From the NCBI RefSeq assembly GCF_000150275.1, contig NW_002060954.1, positions 372,287 to 436,286 on the forward strand: DNA of 64,000 nucleotides, read 5' to 3'. The DNA comes from Trichoplax adhaerens. Its lineage: Eukaryota; Placozoa; Uniplacotomia; Trichoplacea; Trichoplacidae. Positions 36,831 through 48,634 of the stretch are shown piece after piece. Position 1 is the stretch's first letter, and each line of letters starts with the position of its first letter. The position numbers and the translations under genes are program-made. The notes beneath the pieces were generated by a model that was given only the letters and a program-made list of their open reading frames with translations, searched no databases and was not told the origin of the DNA.

Positions 36831-39800
36831 ATGTTACAGCCAGTACCTTCCAGTCAAATTTTAAATGCGCCATTCGCTGGTTGGAATGTCGTCGACTCGG
36901 CTACGGCTGCCGCTGTAGCCAATAACATATATCCATTCAATAGCAAATCGCAATCACAACATCTCAATATGAATAAAAGTAGTAACGGCAATAGTAGTAC
37001 CGAGGGCAAAACATCTCTCAATAACCATGATAATAGTCTTTCGATGACTCCTTCGTGTAGTACAAATAACAGTCAGAACGTTACAACTAATGTTGATAGC
37101 AGCAATGCTAATATTAGAAGTGGCACCACTAACAACGGTGATTGCAATAGCATTAACCATAACAACACTCACCGTTACAACCAGGGTACTTGTAGCTATC
37201 AAGGCGGGCATAACATTTCCAGACGTCAGAATGGGCAAAGCTTAACATTACCACCTTCGAACCATTTTAACAAATCGCAAACACCCATCTACGTCCCACC
37301 GAATAGTATCCGCAGTCATGCAAGCCTCTATGGAGCATGGAGCGTACTCCATCAAAGTCGATCCCTAGATTTTAGTAGTCCAATGTTCAATATGTGGTAT
37401 CCAAAATATAGCCTTGAGTCTACACCTCATTCTTCGATGTATACGGCCAACTATCCAAGTGGATTTACTACAGTAACACCTAGTAATCATCCATTAACGA
37501 CAACATGTTCGGTCCCATCTGCAAGTGGATTGCAACATTGGATGGAAACTAACAATTCAACGCACACTCGTTCGCAGCATTCGGCACATTCGTCTGTATC
37601 ACCTGGATCACCATCAGCTATCCATGATGCAAGCTTTTCACATCGACACAATGATAATAAGAAGAAGATAAAGAATGGTAATGCAACTAAAGGTGAGCAA
37701 ATTTATTCGAAATGAAAACAACAGCAGATGGCAAATTGATTACTGATGTTCGCTAATCTTTATATAAATAGTCACTAGCTACCCAGTGTATATTTAGCTA
37801 TCGACATGTACGGCATATGACTATATCGGTTTACAGCTATTCGATGATTAATAGTCGATCCTCGTTCGTTATACTTCGCGTGCAATGACTGTACTTATAC
37901 CTACTACTAATAATATAATTAAATTGTATGTATGCGATTAGATATTTTTAATCCGAATTTACAGTTACATTAGTATACTGAATAACGCACAGCTGTAAAA
38001 CAGGCCTGCCATTTCATAGTGGGTGCCTGCAGAACTGTACTTACAGTTCATACTGTAGTTATGAGAAAACGCTAACATTCAGCTAAATTCTCAAACTTAT
38101 GTACTTTTTTATTCTAAGTGTAGGTTAGATTTAAGTCACTTATTAGATAGTTATACAAGTATACGTATCATAGACACCTTTGTGCAAAAACTCATCGCAA
38201 GTTAGCCAGGTAGCATGAAGAAAGTCATAATGCTACCGATGCCAGCTCAGCTTTTCGTCGCTTTATAGCTTCATACTTACAGCACGACGGAATTGTGAAC
38301 ATTTCATTGTTCTATAGCGTTCTTTACATGTTAATACTTTCTAACAACTTTACTTTTCTGTTTGATGTTATTCATTATTTTATCTTTCAGAGATTTACAG
38401 AGTGAGAATTTAGTTCTATAATTAATAAATTGTAGCTAACAATAAACAAAGTGTGCCATTGAGTACTTTCAAGTAGTATCCTAGGTCTAATCAAGTACAG
38501 TAATCCTGTCCATTCAGTAGGGTTACTAAATTTTCCTTTCGATACTTTAAATACCAAATTTAATAATGGTTTATTCATAATACAGTTCTCTATAGGCTTC
38601 TAAAAATATAACATTTATACGGTCCATCGTGACTGCTCCAATGAGCTGATTACTCGTTATTAATGAAAATGGTTATATTAGCGGACGGGAATAATATAAA
38701 ATTTAGATGTTATATTACTCATTTTAGAATAAATTACTTTCCATATTACGTTATATTATAAACTTTCATAGCAGCCATTAATGCTAAACTATTTATTATT
38801 TACCATAGTATTCTACTCTCGATGTCCTACATATCCAAAAAGCTGTGCTGTACTTATGTTGATACGTTTACTTTGCAATATTTTTTCTTATTTCTTTTAA
38901 CTAATTGAATAATTTAATAGGGACAAGAGCTTGTGCTAATTGCGGTGTGATTTCTACGCCATTATGGCGTCGGGATGGCAGTGGACAATATCTTTGTAAT
39001 GCTTGTGGTCTTTATCATAAGATTAATGGGGTTAATAGACCGTTAGTAAAACCAAACAAAAGATTGGTAAGAGTCTTTTAACCTTGATAAATTTGGTTAA
39101 TAGCATTAGTTTAGCAATAGCTTTAGTTTGTATTTCAACTCATATAATTTCACTATTTATCATTGTTGCTTAGTCAGTGAAGCTTCTGTTACCATAAGAT
39201 TAATAATTACAGGTTATATAGTATTATAACTTCGTAATTGAGGCAAATTTTATTTGTAACTTCAGTTACATACTCAGCAAACTCATATTAAGGGATATTC
39301 CTACCACAAATTGGGCAAATAAATGCTTTTCAATATTAGTTTAAATGTGCGTCTCATGTAGGGCTAAAAAATTTGAAAATACTAGTGTTAATCTAATTAT
39401 AGCTGAATCTGACCCTAGGTTCATATTGATTTCTACAGTCGTTAGCTCTGTACTATTACGTTTATTATAAAGAGATGTGTTGCCTATTTACAAAATTAAA
39501 ATATCGACAATTTACAAACATAGGATAATCTTCGTTAAGAGTTGTTATACTTTACATTTTACTTTGTTGAGAGATTCTAACCAATCCCGTAATGTTTACT
39601 GCATTGGACTTTAAGATCTACCTTGACAGCAATTAAATGGACTTAACTATTATCGATAAACAATCAATACTTGATTGCAAATTTCAGAACTACAACTACA
39701 TAAAGAATCATGATTATACTTCTGCAATAGCCTGTCTCTATAGGAAAGCGCGGTTATCGTACTGATACGAGTATAGTTCTTGGATATTGATTATATATCC

Positions 39801-41847
39801 ATTAATCTGTTCATTTATTTGTGGATACATAATGTTGACCTAATTTAGACTCAGTTTTCGTGTTTGAGATGTTTCTAAAATCCAATATACGTTAAATCAC
39901 TCCCGAAGCTACGAAGTTGACTAAATCGTCATACGCTATTGCAATGTTATTCATGGCTATACTGCAATATCCCTATAATCAAAATCAATTAGTAACTTGA
40001 AAGTAGCATTGTTTTCTAGTCTATGAGGATATATTTCATTATCAAACACAGCATTTAATATATCTTGACTTTCTTATCTTATCAAGTTAGTTCTATTAGA
40101 AACTTATTGTGAAGAAGTATATTACATGCAGTAAAAGTAGTAAGTATAATCAATCTTTTATTAGAAATCTTGGCGACAGCTTGTGAATTATTTTCAGAAT
40201 TTTTGATGATCGTTTCTATAGAAAACTCTTCAGTTGATCTTGCATAACTATTACCTGTATGAGTCAGTAACTTTGACCCATCAAGAAAAGTGCTATGGAT
40301 TCTCTTTAATAATTACTGTATATATATATATATATTACTGTACTGTATGCTTACAAGCAGGCAAACATTACTTAGTTGTAGCAATGCTACTTAAGTAATT
40401 CTATTCTACTGTATTTGAGATTGTATTTCACATAAGTATCCTTATAATAGTTTATATATTCACATAACTATGAGGCCCTTGTAGAATAAGTATGATAACT
40501 GCTAATAGATAAAAGTGATTCACGATAATCTACTGTAAAAGATCGTAACGATTTCATGGCCTTAAAAGAAAATTTTGATCACCGACAGATTGATGAAAAT
40601 TTACTGGCATCATCGATTAGAGCAAATATTTTGTGAATCATGTCAGCGAAACGTGCATATCTATAATTTATTAAATTGGTTCTATATCTACAGATATAGC
40701 CTTTTCATTCAATTATTGATCAGTAATTGATTAGAAATTGAGTAGATATATATCATATCGTATATTCTTGTAGGAATACAAAAATCAAATTTATTCAGTT
40801 GTATAATATAGGAGGTACAAAATTCTTTATTATTTTATAATCTGTTAATATATTATATATACATGATTGAATAATCATAGAAGATAAATGGTAAAGATAG
40901 CAGAGTATATTGCTTGCAAGAGATTTACTAAAATAAAATCAGAAAATCTAGTTTTTACATGACTCGTACGTGATGTGTTCGAGATAAGTAATGTCTAATA
41001 AATAATTACTTTACTTCATTTAATGTAGTCATCCACACGAAGAATGGACTTGATTTGTGCCAATTGTAACACCGATAGAACTACACTATGGAGGAGAAAT
41101 AAATATGGACAGCCTGTGTGTAATGCTTGTGGCCTATACTTTAAACTTCATGAAGTAAGTGCAATTTCCAACAAATAACATAGTGTTGATATTTATATGT
41201 TTGTAGTAAGTAGCATAATTAAAATCTACACAGATGTAATTTATGTGTAGTAGTGTGATCATGGTATAGCAAATTGGGCATATATTGTTATATATGCGTA
41301 TATTTATACATAATTAATACTTAGTACTACTGTCATATTGAGATATAGTACTGTAGCCAAACATGGTATTATGCAGATTAATATATATTTAGAGATAGTA
41401 TATATAAGATGTATATTCTTTTTACCGCATTGAGGTATATACAACGAGTTAGATAGTACTTTGATGATTAATTAGTTCAATAAAGTTTTGTTCATACATA
41501 ACAATGCAAATCCACGTTCCTGATTAGTATTGTGTCCTATTCGTTGCAGTAATTGAATATAACATCAATCATTAATACTAAAGGATATTTTTAATTCGAT
41601 TTTATTCTAGATAAATCGGCCGATGTCCCTAAAAAAGGAATGGATACAAACTAGGAAAAGAAAACATAAGATTAAATCAAAGAAAAAGAATCATATGGCT
41701 TTATCACCTGGATCTAAATCTCTATCTAATACTTCAATTTTTTCCATGGATGAGGATGAGATAGAACATCAACATTACTCAACTTCAGCACTCTACGCTG
41801 AGGAAATAGATAGCAATGACCATGGTACAGAAAAGAACCATTCTTGA
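36831..41847 (+). CDS. GATA: GATA-family transcription factor with two zinc fingers
   Basis: Join of 36831-37692, 38921-39066, 41029-41154 and 41611-41847; phases agree; 456 aa. Exon 1 encodes about 287 residues of N/S/T/H-rich low-complexity sequence. Exon 2 carries the N-terminal finger, C-x2-C-x17-C-x2-C (residues about 292-316), with [28 protein letters not shown]. Exon 3 carries the C-terminal finger (about 346-370) with [20 protein letters not shown]. Exon 4 begins [20 protein letters not shown], the basic tail that contacts the minor groove. One finger per exon is the conserved metazoan GATA layout. It binds WGATAR sites in the nucleus to control cell-type genes. The ATG is the first after an in-frame TAA about 50 nt upstream. 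Assignment to the GATA1/2/3 or GATA4/5/6 class is not safe from this sequence. Confidence 0.95.
37693..38920 (+). other. Intron 1 of the GATA gene
   Basis: 1.2 kb, donor GTGAGC and acceptor TTAATAG, with split glycine codon G|GG. Nothing else recognised. Confidence 0.75.
39067..41028 (+). other. Intron 2 of the GATA gene, between the two zinc-finger exons
   Basis: About 2 kb, phase 0, donor GTAAGA and acceptor AATGTAG. It contains a short perfect TA dinucleotide run (40319-40335) beside a TACTGTACTGTA word. No additional exon seen. Confidence 0.75.
40319..40335. repeat. Short TA dinucleotide microsatellite
   Basis: About eight TA units inside GATA intron 2, flanked by TACTG words on both sides. 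Confidence 0.7.
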
Positions 41848-44424
41848 TCAAGAACTATGTCACCAAAAGCGCTACCCTGAAGAAATATTAGTTTTGATAA
41901 ATAATAATCTATTGATACTAAAATCCTTATCTTATATTTCAAACGTAGCTTAAATGGATTGACTCTTGCAACGTACATGATCCAGGCCTAAACTATTCTC
42001 TATTGCATACTGTCAAATCTTGTACAGTTGCAATATACATAGTTGACTTCGTTGTGGTGCTTAAAAACGATCTTTTTCCTATTATTACTAGCTGTGTTAT
42101 TCTTTTATTCTATCACCTAAGCTACATTTATGAAGGATTAGTTGGTGACAGATTGTGAATAATAATAATATTAGAATATTATAGATTAAAAAACTCTTCA
42201 ATCTACGCCATTAAGCAGGGTAGAATAATACTTTACAATATCTACAGGATTTATCGTGCACATTATAAGACGATGTTGTACAGTAAGAGATTAGCATGAT
42301 GTGATATTTGATAGTTAGAGATAGTCATATGCAGTTTGTCGCTCAAAATTTTATCAGTTTCTGCCGTTATTCATCTATTTAGCTTAAGTAAGACGAATAG
42401 TGAAGAAAATCCTCATTATTTGCGGCATTCAATGTTTTATGACTTGCATTTTCCCTGGAATGTTAAAGACTAATAGATAATGGATTGATTAAGAATATAT
42501 CGCTGAATAAACGGCTATATTAATATTGCTAATAATAATATTTGTATGATATCGTGTACACAGTAGTTATCATATACGAATACTAAGATATCTATGGTAA
42601 AGTATCCGGCATATTAAACTCGTTCTTTCGAGCCTTACTAGATTACTATTCTGATACTGAACCCTATGAACAATAATAAAGGTCGTATATTACTACATGA
42701 TTGTTAAATTATTTGTCTATTGATAACCTGTAATCAAAAGCTGTATTTTAGAGTCCTAAACATATCATGGTATTCTACCAAATTTTAGAAGTAGTAGAAT
42801 AAATTTACTTTCCGCCGAGGATTCCTTTGTTATTTTGTTTAAATTATGTTTGAAGTACCCGTAATTTTTATTTAGGCTTGGTTATGGATGTAACCGCTCA
42901 TAAATTTTTCATCGTTGTAATGGAAGTGACATAATTCGTATAATGTTAACTGTGTTTAAGGTTATAGTGATACTATGAGGGTAATAGCTTTAAATTCGAG
43001 ATTATATAGCGCAGCGTTAATAAATAAATTGAAGGACGATATATTTTAAAATACTTCCGTTTTCTATTAAGCTTTACAAAATATTTTAATGACATAGGAC
43101 ACCTTAAGATTTCATAAGTATTTTTCATTAGCTTAGATGCTAGCTTTCGTAATTGTATACATTGCCGATAATAAATATGCGCATTTTATAGATACAATCT
43201 TTTTCTTATCGAATGTTGTACAAGGAGCTATCACTTTATGAATGTCTGGTATACGAGTATTTTAGCCTAGTACTTTACAGCACACCTTGAACAATGTGTT
43301 ACGCATTAATGATATTAAATTTTAGTAAGTATTAGTAATACTTTTCTGTGCATATACTTATGCATAGATATTGCGCAGACTTGGTTATGAAGCGGTAATG
43401 CATTAGTTCCTGAATTATTGTTAAGAATACAAATTTTATCTAGAGTAGGGTAAATGATCAAATTACAATCTTAGCGTAGCCTACAAGTAAAGCTATATGC
43501 TGTGATGGAAAATTTACAGTATAATAATACAGATTACAGGAATGCAAGCTTTTGTCCCACTCTCTCTTTTTAATTTCGGACTACTCGATCATACTAATTT
43601 TATTATAAATTATCTTATGCAGATCAACGAACCCTAAGTTGACATTAAAATCTTACGAAGGTAAAATTGTTTAACCTATTGCAGCTGTACAAATACTTAT
43701 TCAGGTCTTGTTGATCTAGACTTCTAATGTAAAAATCTCTGAGATAACATTCGCGAAGTCATATCCTATAAACCTTCGTAATAGCTGTTATGATGATATG
43801 TAACTAATTATTTACATCGGTCTTTATTCCAAAACAATATGGTGATGTAATTCATGATAATAGTGATAAAATTCCGTCTTCTTACTAAATTCTTTGTACA
43901 TACGGTACATTTCGTGGATGTAATTCTTGTGTATGGAAATTTATTATATTTGTTGTTAGTTTAAAAAACTGTAAACAATACTTAATCGGCTGTAAAAGTA
44001 TTTCCTGTAAATGCGTTGGCGTTCACAATCAATTTAAAGATATGTTGACAGATGGAAACTCTTCGGTTACTTTAAGGGCTTCCTGCAAATATTTTCTGTG
44101 GTCAGTGACACAAAACCGGCATCAAATTTTTCTTTCGATATTGATACCTAGCTTCCTTTGGTATAATATCTCTGTCGATTATTTGCTGCATACGTGCATA
44201 GGCTAAGTACTGTAATAGTCTCATTTAACCTGATAAATTACGATAATAATGATAGTTACAACAGTCTATCAAAAATGTGAGTAGAAAGGTGATGTTTGCA
44301 TCTGTACACTAAAGATTAAAAGCGTAATGCGATTTATTACTTTAAATTTTATAATCAGGGTTATATCCGCGGATCATCACTGCTTACAAGTCAGCTACAT
44401 TCGCTACTTGCGCGCAGTACAAAA

Positions 44425-46210
44425 ATGGCGAAACTCATAAAAATCATAGAAAATTGTTGTGAAGTATTTGTCTGTTAATATGTTTACCATTTAGCACTTA
44501 AACTTTGATCAGTGTTATCATCAGTATGATCACTAGCCAATGTTCATGATAATATCATAGAAAAAATTCAGGTATTATGCTATTAAAGTATCTGTACACA
44601 AGAGCATACACATATGTTTAAATCTGACTATAGTTCAACGGTTAAAAGATTCTAAGAAAACAAAAATTCTAATTATCATTGTTTCGATACCACGAATGCT
44701 GTAATTAGTTTACTACATTGAAGTGATGAAGGATAGTTTTCATATTACAAGAATATTAATAAATAATTACTATTAAAGACAGGATCTGACAAGCATGGCG
44801 CTAGAAAATTGGCTATAGACGGAGTAATTAATCGTCATTTGTTTAAGACTGCCAGTCAGCTTAAGTGAGTGAAATTTTCGTTGCATGAATGGTTATTGAT
44901 GTATTCACTTATAACGATTATAAAATATAAAACTTCATATTATACTAAAGTCTATCATAAACACGTTTATTGTATTAACAATTGTTTCCAGGTATTATTA
45001 TACGATTCTTAGTTAATCTTTAAGGCTAACCTGATAATATCTGCTTTGATTTAGAAGAGTTTGATAAATTTTTGATCACTGATCATTACTCAGACTTGGT
45101 ATAATTTTAGATGATGACTTAGGTAACAAATATGCACTGAAAAACGTGATGGTTTATGCAGATGCAGATGAGGTTATTTCAAGATCTTCATTCACCGCAT
45201 TAACTAGTTCAGTAGAGGTTTAATTTTGATATTTATGTGAATTAATATGCTTTCTAATACGCGTATATTCAGAATATCCTTAGTAATATATATTAATAAA
45301 TCATTATTATAGAAATTGCTTTGTTTGCTCTGGATTTAAGCCTTTATCTTTCAATAGTTATCAAGAATATTGTAATACTTATTGATTAAAATATCAATAT
45401 TTTTATCATTGATACCGTAGAAGGGCTAAAATTAATACAATACAATTCGAAAGTTGCAGTAAATGCGATATTAATATTAACTACAATTCGGTCCACATTG
45501 TATGAGAGACGCAGTTACATTAACAGTAGAATTACTATATACTATGATTTGTAACGTGTATGACGCACTGCTTTACACTATACGTGTATGGATCAAATAG
45601 TGATATGGCGATAAAAAGATAGATAATATTCAGCGTCATCATAAGTAGCTGATAACATCATTATGTACAGTATGATTAATTACTTATTTTATCTGCTTAC
45701 ATACTGTAATACCTTTATTACTCTTTATTGTCAATCAAGTTTAAGCGCAAATTCTCCGGCGATTTGTGAGAATTTTAGGGATAAAATGGGCGAGATTTCA
45801 ATACTAAAACATGTTATTTAAGAATTATTTTCTTCTAGATTATGCTAATATTACAATAAATACTTCAAACATTCGCATTATATTACGCCAATATGATAAC
45901 TGATTGTGTATCAACAAGGAAAATGACTCTGATGACTAAGGCTCAGCGACTACATGAAAGTCCAATTAGCAGAAGTAGCAGTGACTGAGTAAAAAGTATT
46001 AATGTCCATATAGTATTAATCACAGGACTATCGAACTTTCTTTTTCTGTACTTGCGATAGCTTGATATTCATGATTAAATTAACGTAATTACGAGCATTG
46101 TATCAATTATATATTTTTTACTCGATATCTACCGTTAATAACAGATAGTTACAGAAAGAACTTGAAGCGATATAAGAAAAGAGGAAATCAGATCTGGAAG
46201 TTGTTGATAT
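44425..46210 (+). pseudogene. Exon-like pieces of an unrecognised gene or pseudogene
   Basis: Several pieces have splice-like borders and protein-like composition. 44425-44463 reads MAKLIKIIENCCE with donor GTATTT. 44783-44864 (acceptor GACAG, donor GTGAGT) reads SDKHGARKLAIDGVINRHLF and onward. 45109-45209 or so (acceptor TTTTAG, donor GTAGAG) reads DDLGNKYALKNVMVYADADE and onward. 46157-46207 or so (acceptor TTACAG, donor GTAAGC) reads KELEAI, an in-frame TAA, then EKRKSDLEVVDMFEYIE. Phases between the pieces do not chain cleanly, and the last piece has an internal stop. The set may be a decayed gene, a gene with exons I missed, or chance. No family recognised. Confidence 0.25.
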
Positions 46211-47090
46211 GTTCGAGTACATAGAGTAAGCGTATGACTATGGTACGATATATCTTCAGCTGCCACCATTATGTTTTTGTTGCAATGTGATTTGCCTCAT
46301 ACTCTTACACATATATTGCCCTCTCTGTATCGGAAAGTAGACCGCAAAATTAAATTAAATTTCTGCTTACCGGATAATTGAATACGAATTAAAAAATTAT
46401 AGCACTTTAATTTCGAAAACTTCGATTATTACGGTATGATAGTCCTACTTCTTCGAGCACTCTCTCGTTTACTATTATATTATTATCACTACCTGCGTTT
46501 GAGCATTGTGTTGGGGGCATTGATGTCTTCATAGTATGCTAGATATCTGAAATCTCTGGAGGTTCTAGAAGTTTGTGGTTAGCTGATTAAGTTGATATTG
46601 CTAAACTAAATATTACGAGCAATATAAGGAACTGCGTTTCCGGCGGTCTTCTTAATACTCGTATATGTTTATTGTACGCGTAAAATATCGTATACCTGCA
46701 TACAGTATATGTAAATGAAGTGACTCATTGTCTTTGACCCACATACAATACACCTCACATCAAATTACTGTAATGATTCACCATTTACTCGTCTGCATTC
46801 TACTGTAGTCTACTGTATGTGATATGTTTGTAGAAGGGAAACCATGATGGATGTCAAAGATAGTTGGAGGATGAAGAATAGGTTTATTCAGAGATTGAGA
46901 ACAAGTAGGTAGGAACAGAACAAATCACTCGTATTCATTACATCTACAGTACAAATTATTTAACCGAAAGGAATTGATAGATGAGCCAGTGTTACAGCGT
47001 ACGTACCTGCTTGTGCTGGGGTATCAATGTCAGTTTCAACCAATCAAAAGCTAATTATCGGCATTCGATCGATTACTGCTTACTACTGTA

Positions 47091-47838
47091 GTGTACAGTA
47101 CTGTACAGTACAACAACCGTATTGAAGGTTCGTACTACTCTCAATCAGCATGGGAGACAAGAGATTGTACGCGTAGTTGAAGTTATTGTAAAACTAACTA
47201 CTAACTCCTAGACCTGACAATTCTCTCTTTATTGTATTGAAAAGCAGCGGCTTATATAAATACGTACGCCGTTCACACTTAAAATGCATTATAAATACAA
47301 GTTTAATCTAACAAATACAGCGTGGTATAGAATAGCAAGTTGAGAGCGGGTAAGCAATGATTCAAACAACCTTTGGCATACTGTACTGTACTGTACAGTA
47401 CAGTACTCGTATGGTCTAATGTACTGTACTGTACTATACAGGGTACGCTACTGTACGGTACTCAACTTGCATGCAAAGTACTGTACAGTATCAAGAGGTT
47501 CGCTACAGTAGTTGATACGTGCTGACGGTGCTGTACTGTACTGTACAGTGTACAGTACAGCATGAATGTCATTACAGTACCGTACTGTACTGTACAGTAT
47601 GTTCTCTTGTCGTGCTACACACTAACATATGGACTGACATACAGTACAGTACTGTACTGTACTGTACAGTACAGTAGTTTAAAGAGGAATGTTGTACTGT
47701 ACAGTTTTTCTCTAGAAGTCTTATTAGAAGCCCCTTAGTCCGGTTCTTGATGTACTGTACTGTACAGTACTGTACACTGTACAGTAGACTTCGATAACGA
47801 TCATATTTACAGTTACTGCAGTACAGTACAGTATAGTA
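47091..47838. repeat. TACTGTACAGTA palindrome array D (dispersed)
   Basis: At least eight TGT|ACA-centred palindromes of 10-30 bp separated by unique spacers. Centres lie near 47394, 47484, 47544, 47593, 47665, 47700, 47763 and 47825, with a first small block at 47091-47112. Spacing is irregular (about 35-90 bp). The spacers are unrelated to one another. It ends about 0.8 kb before the KSR ATG. Confidence 0.88.
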
Positions 47839-48634
47839 TTTATTAATTAATTATAATTAGTTAAAAAAAATTAAAATTAATATACTGCATATAGAATACT
47901 ATAGAGAAAATCTTAAAATCATATCATCATCCTCCCTTTCTTATGGTTTGTCTGAAACTTGATCATAAATAATAACCTTATAATAACCTTACAAGCTGCT
48001 GGCAACCTTATATTTACAGTTGGTTCGCGAGCCCTTGATCCCGATTTCTTCTTCGCTTGTAAATATACTAGTGCGCGTATATCATTTGTAGGTTACAAGT
48101 CTATCGGTTATACACCAGATTCACTTAGGAAAATACCTTTGTTATTTATATATTCACTTTGGCACAATAAAATATTTATTTATTGTCCATCCGCGAGAAC
48201 ATTGTGGTCTTGTAGTACGCTTTTAAGCAATATACTGTAGCAGACTATTCACAATTTTACTCATCGTCTTTTTTCATTCTGCTCAAAGTTGGTTATTGCT
48301 TTCTGGGTAACGCTACTGCGATCTGATAATTATTTACGTATATTTTTTTATCCGTTTGCCTCCAGTTAAAGCTTCGTTTGATAAAGTATCGAAATTGGAG
48401 ATAAGAAGAAGAATATTTAATCTTTTATAGAAATACTGGTGAAGTTATTTATGTTGTGAACTTAAAGCTTGTACTGTAACAACGTTACAAGACAGCAGTT
48501 TACAAACAGCTTTGCGGTTGGAGGTTGATCAGGTTATTTATTGCCTAATATAGGCATGCAAATTTTGTTTATACCTGATAGGAAGGAGATATATTCGTTA
48601 ATACAGTAATTTGTAGTCCTTTTACATATAATCG

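Larger units (their letters stand above)
41848..48634. other. Intergenic spacer between GATA and KSR, about 6.8 kb
   Basis: Contains the GATA 3' flank (a possible AATAAA at 42506-42511), unresolved exon-like pieces between 44425 and about 46210 (separate entry), and palindrome array D at 47091-47838. An 80-93 codon open frame at 47959-48240 directly after array D has no recognisable domain and is not called. Confidence 0.45.

Noticed and set aside
36954-37238. Minus-strand open frame rich in I/T/V
   Set aside because: Antisense to the N/S/T-rich first exon of the GATA gene.
47091-47838. CRISPR-like arrangement of repeats and spacers
   Set aside because: Repeats differ in length, spacing is irregular, the repeats are palindromes of a dispersed family, and the DNA is clearly eukaryotic.
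47959-48240. 93-codon open frame upstream of KSR
   Set aside because: No domain, no splice signals linking it to KSR, and composition typical of AT-rich non-coding DNA. Left as unannotated spacer.
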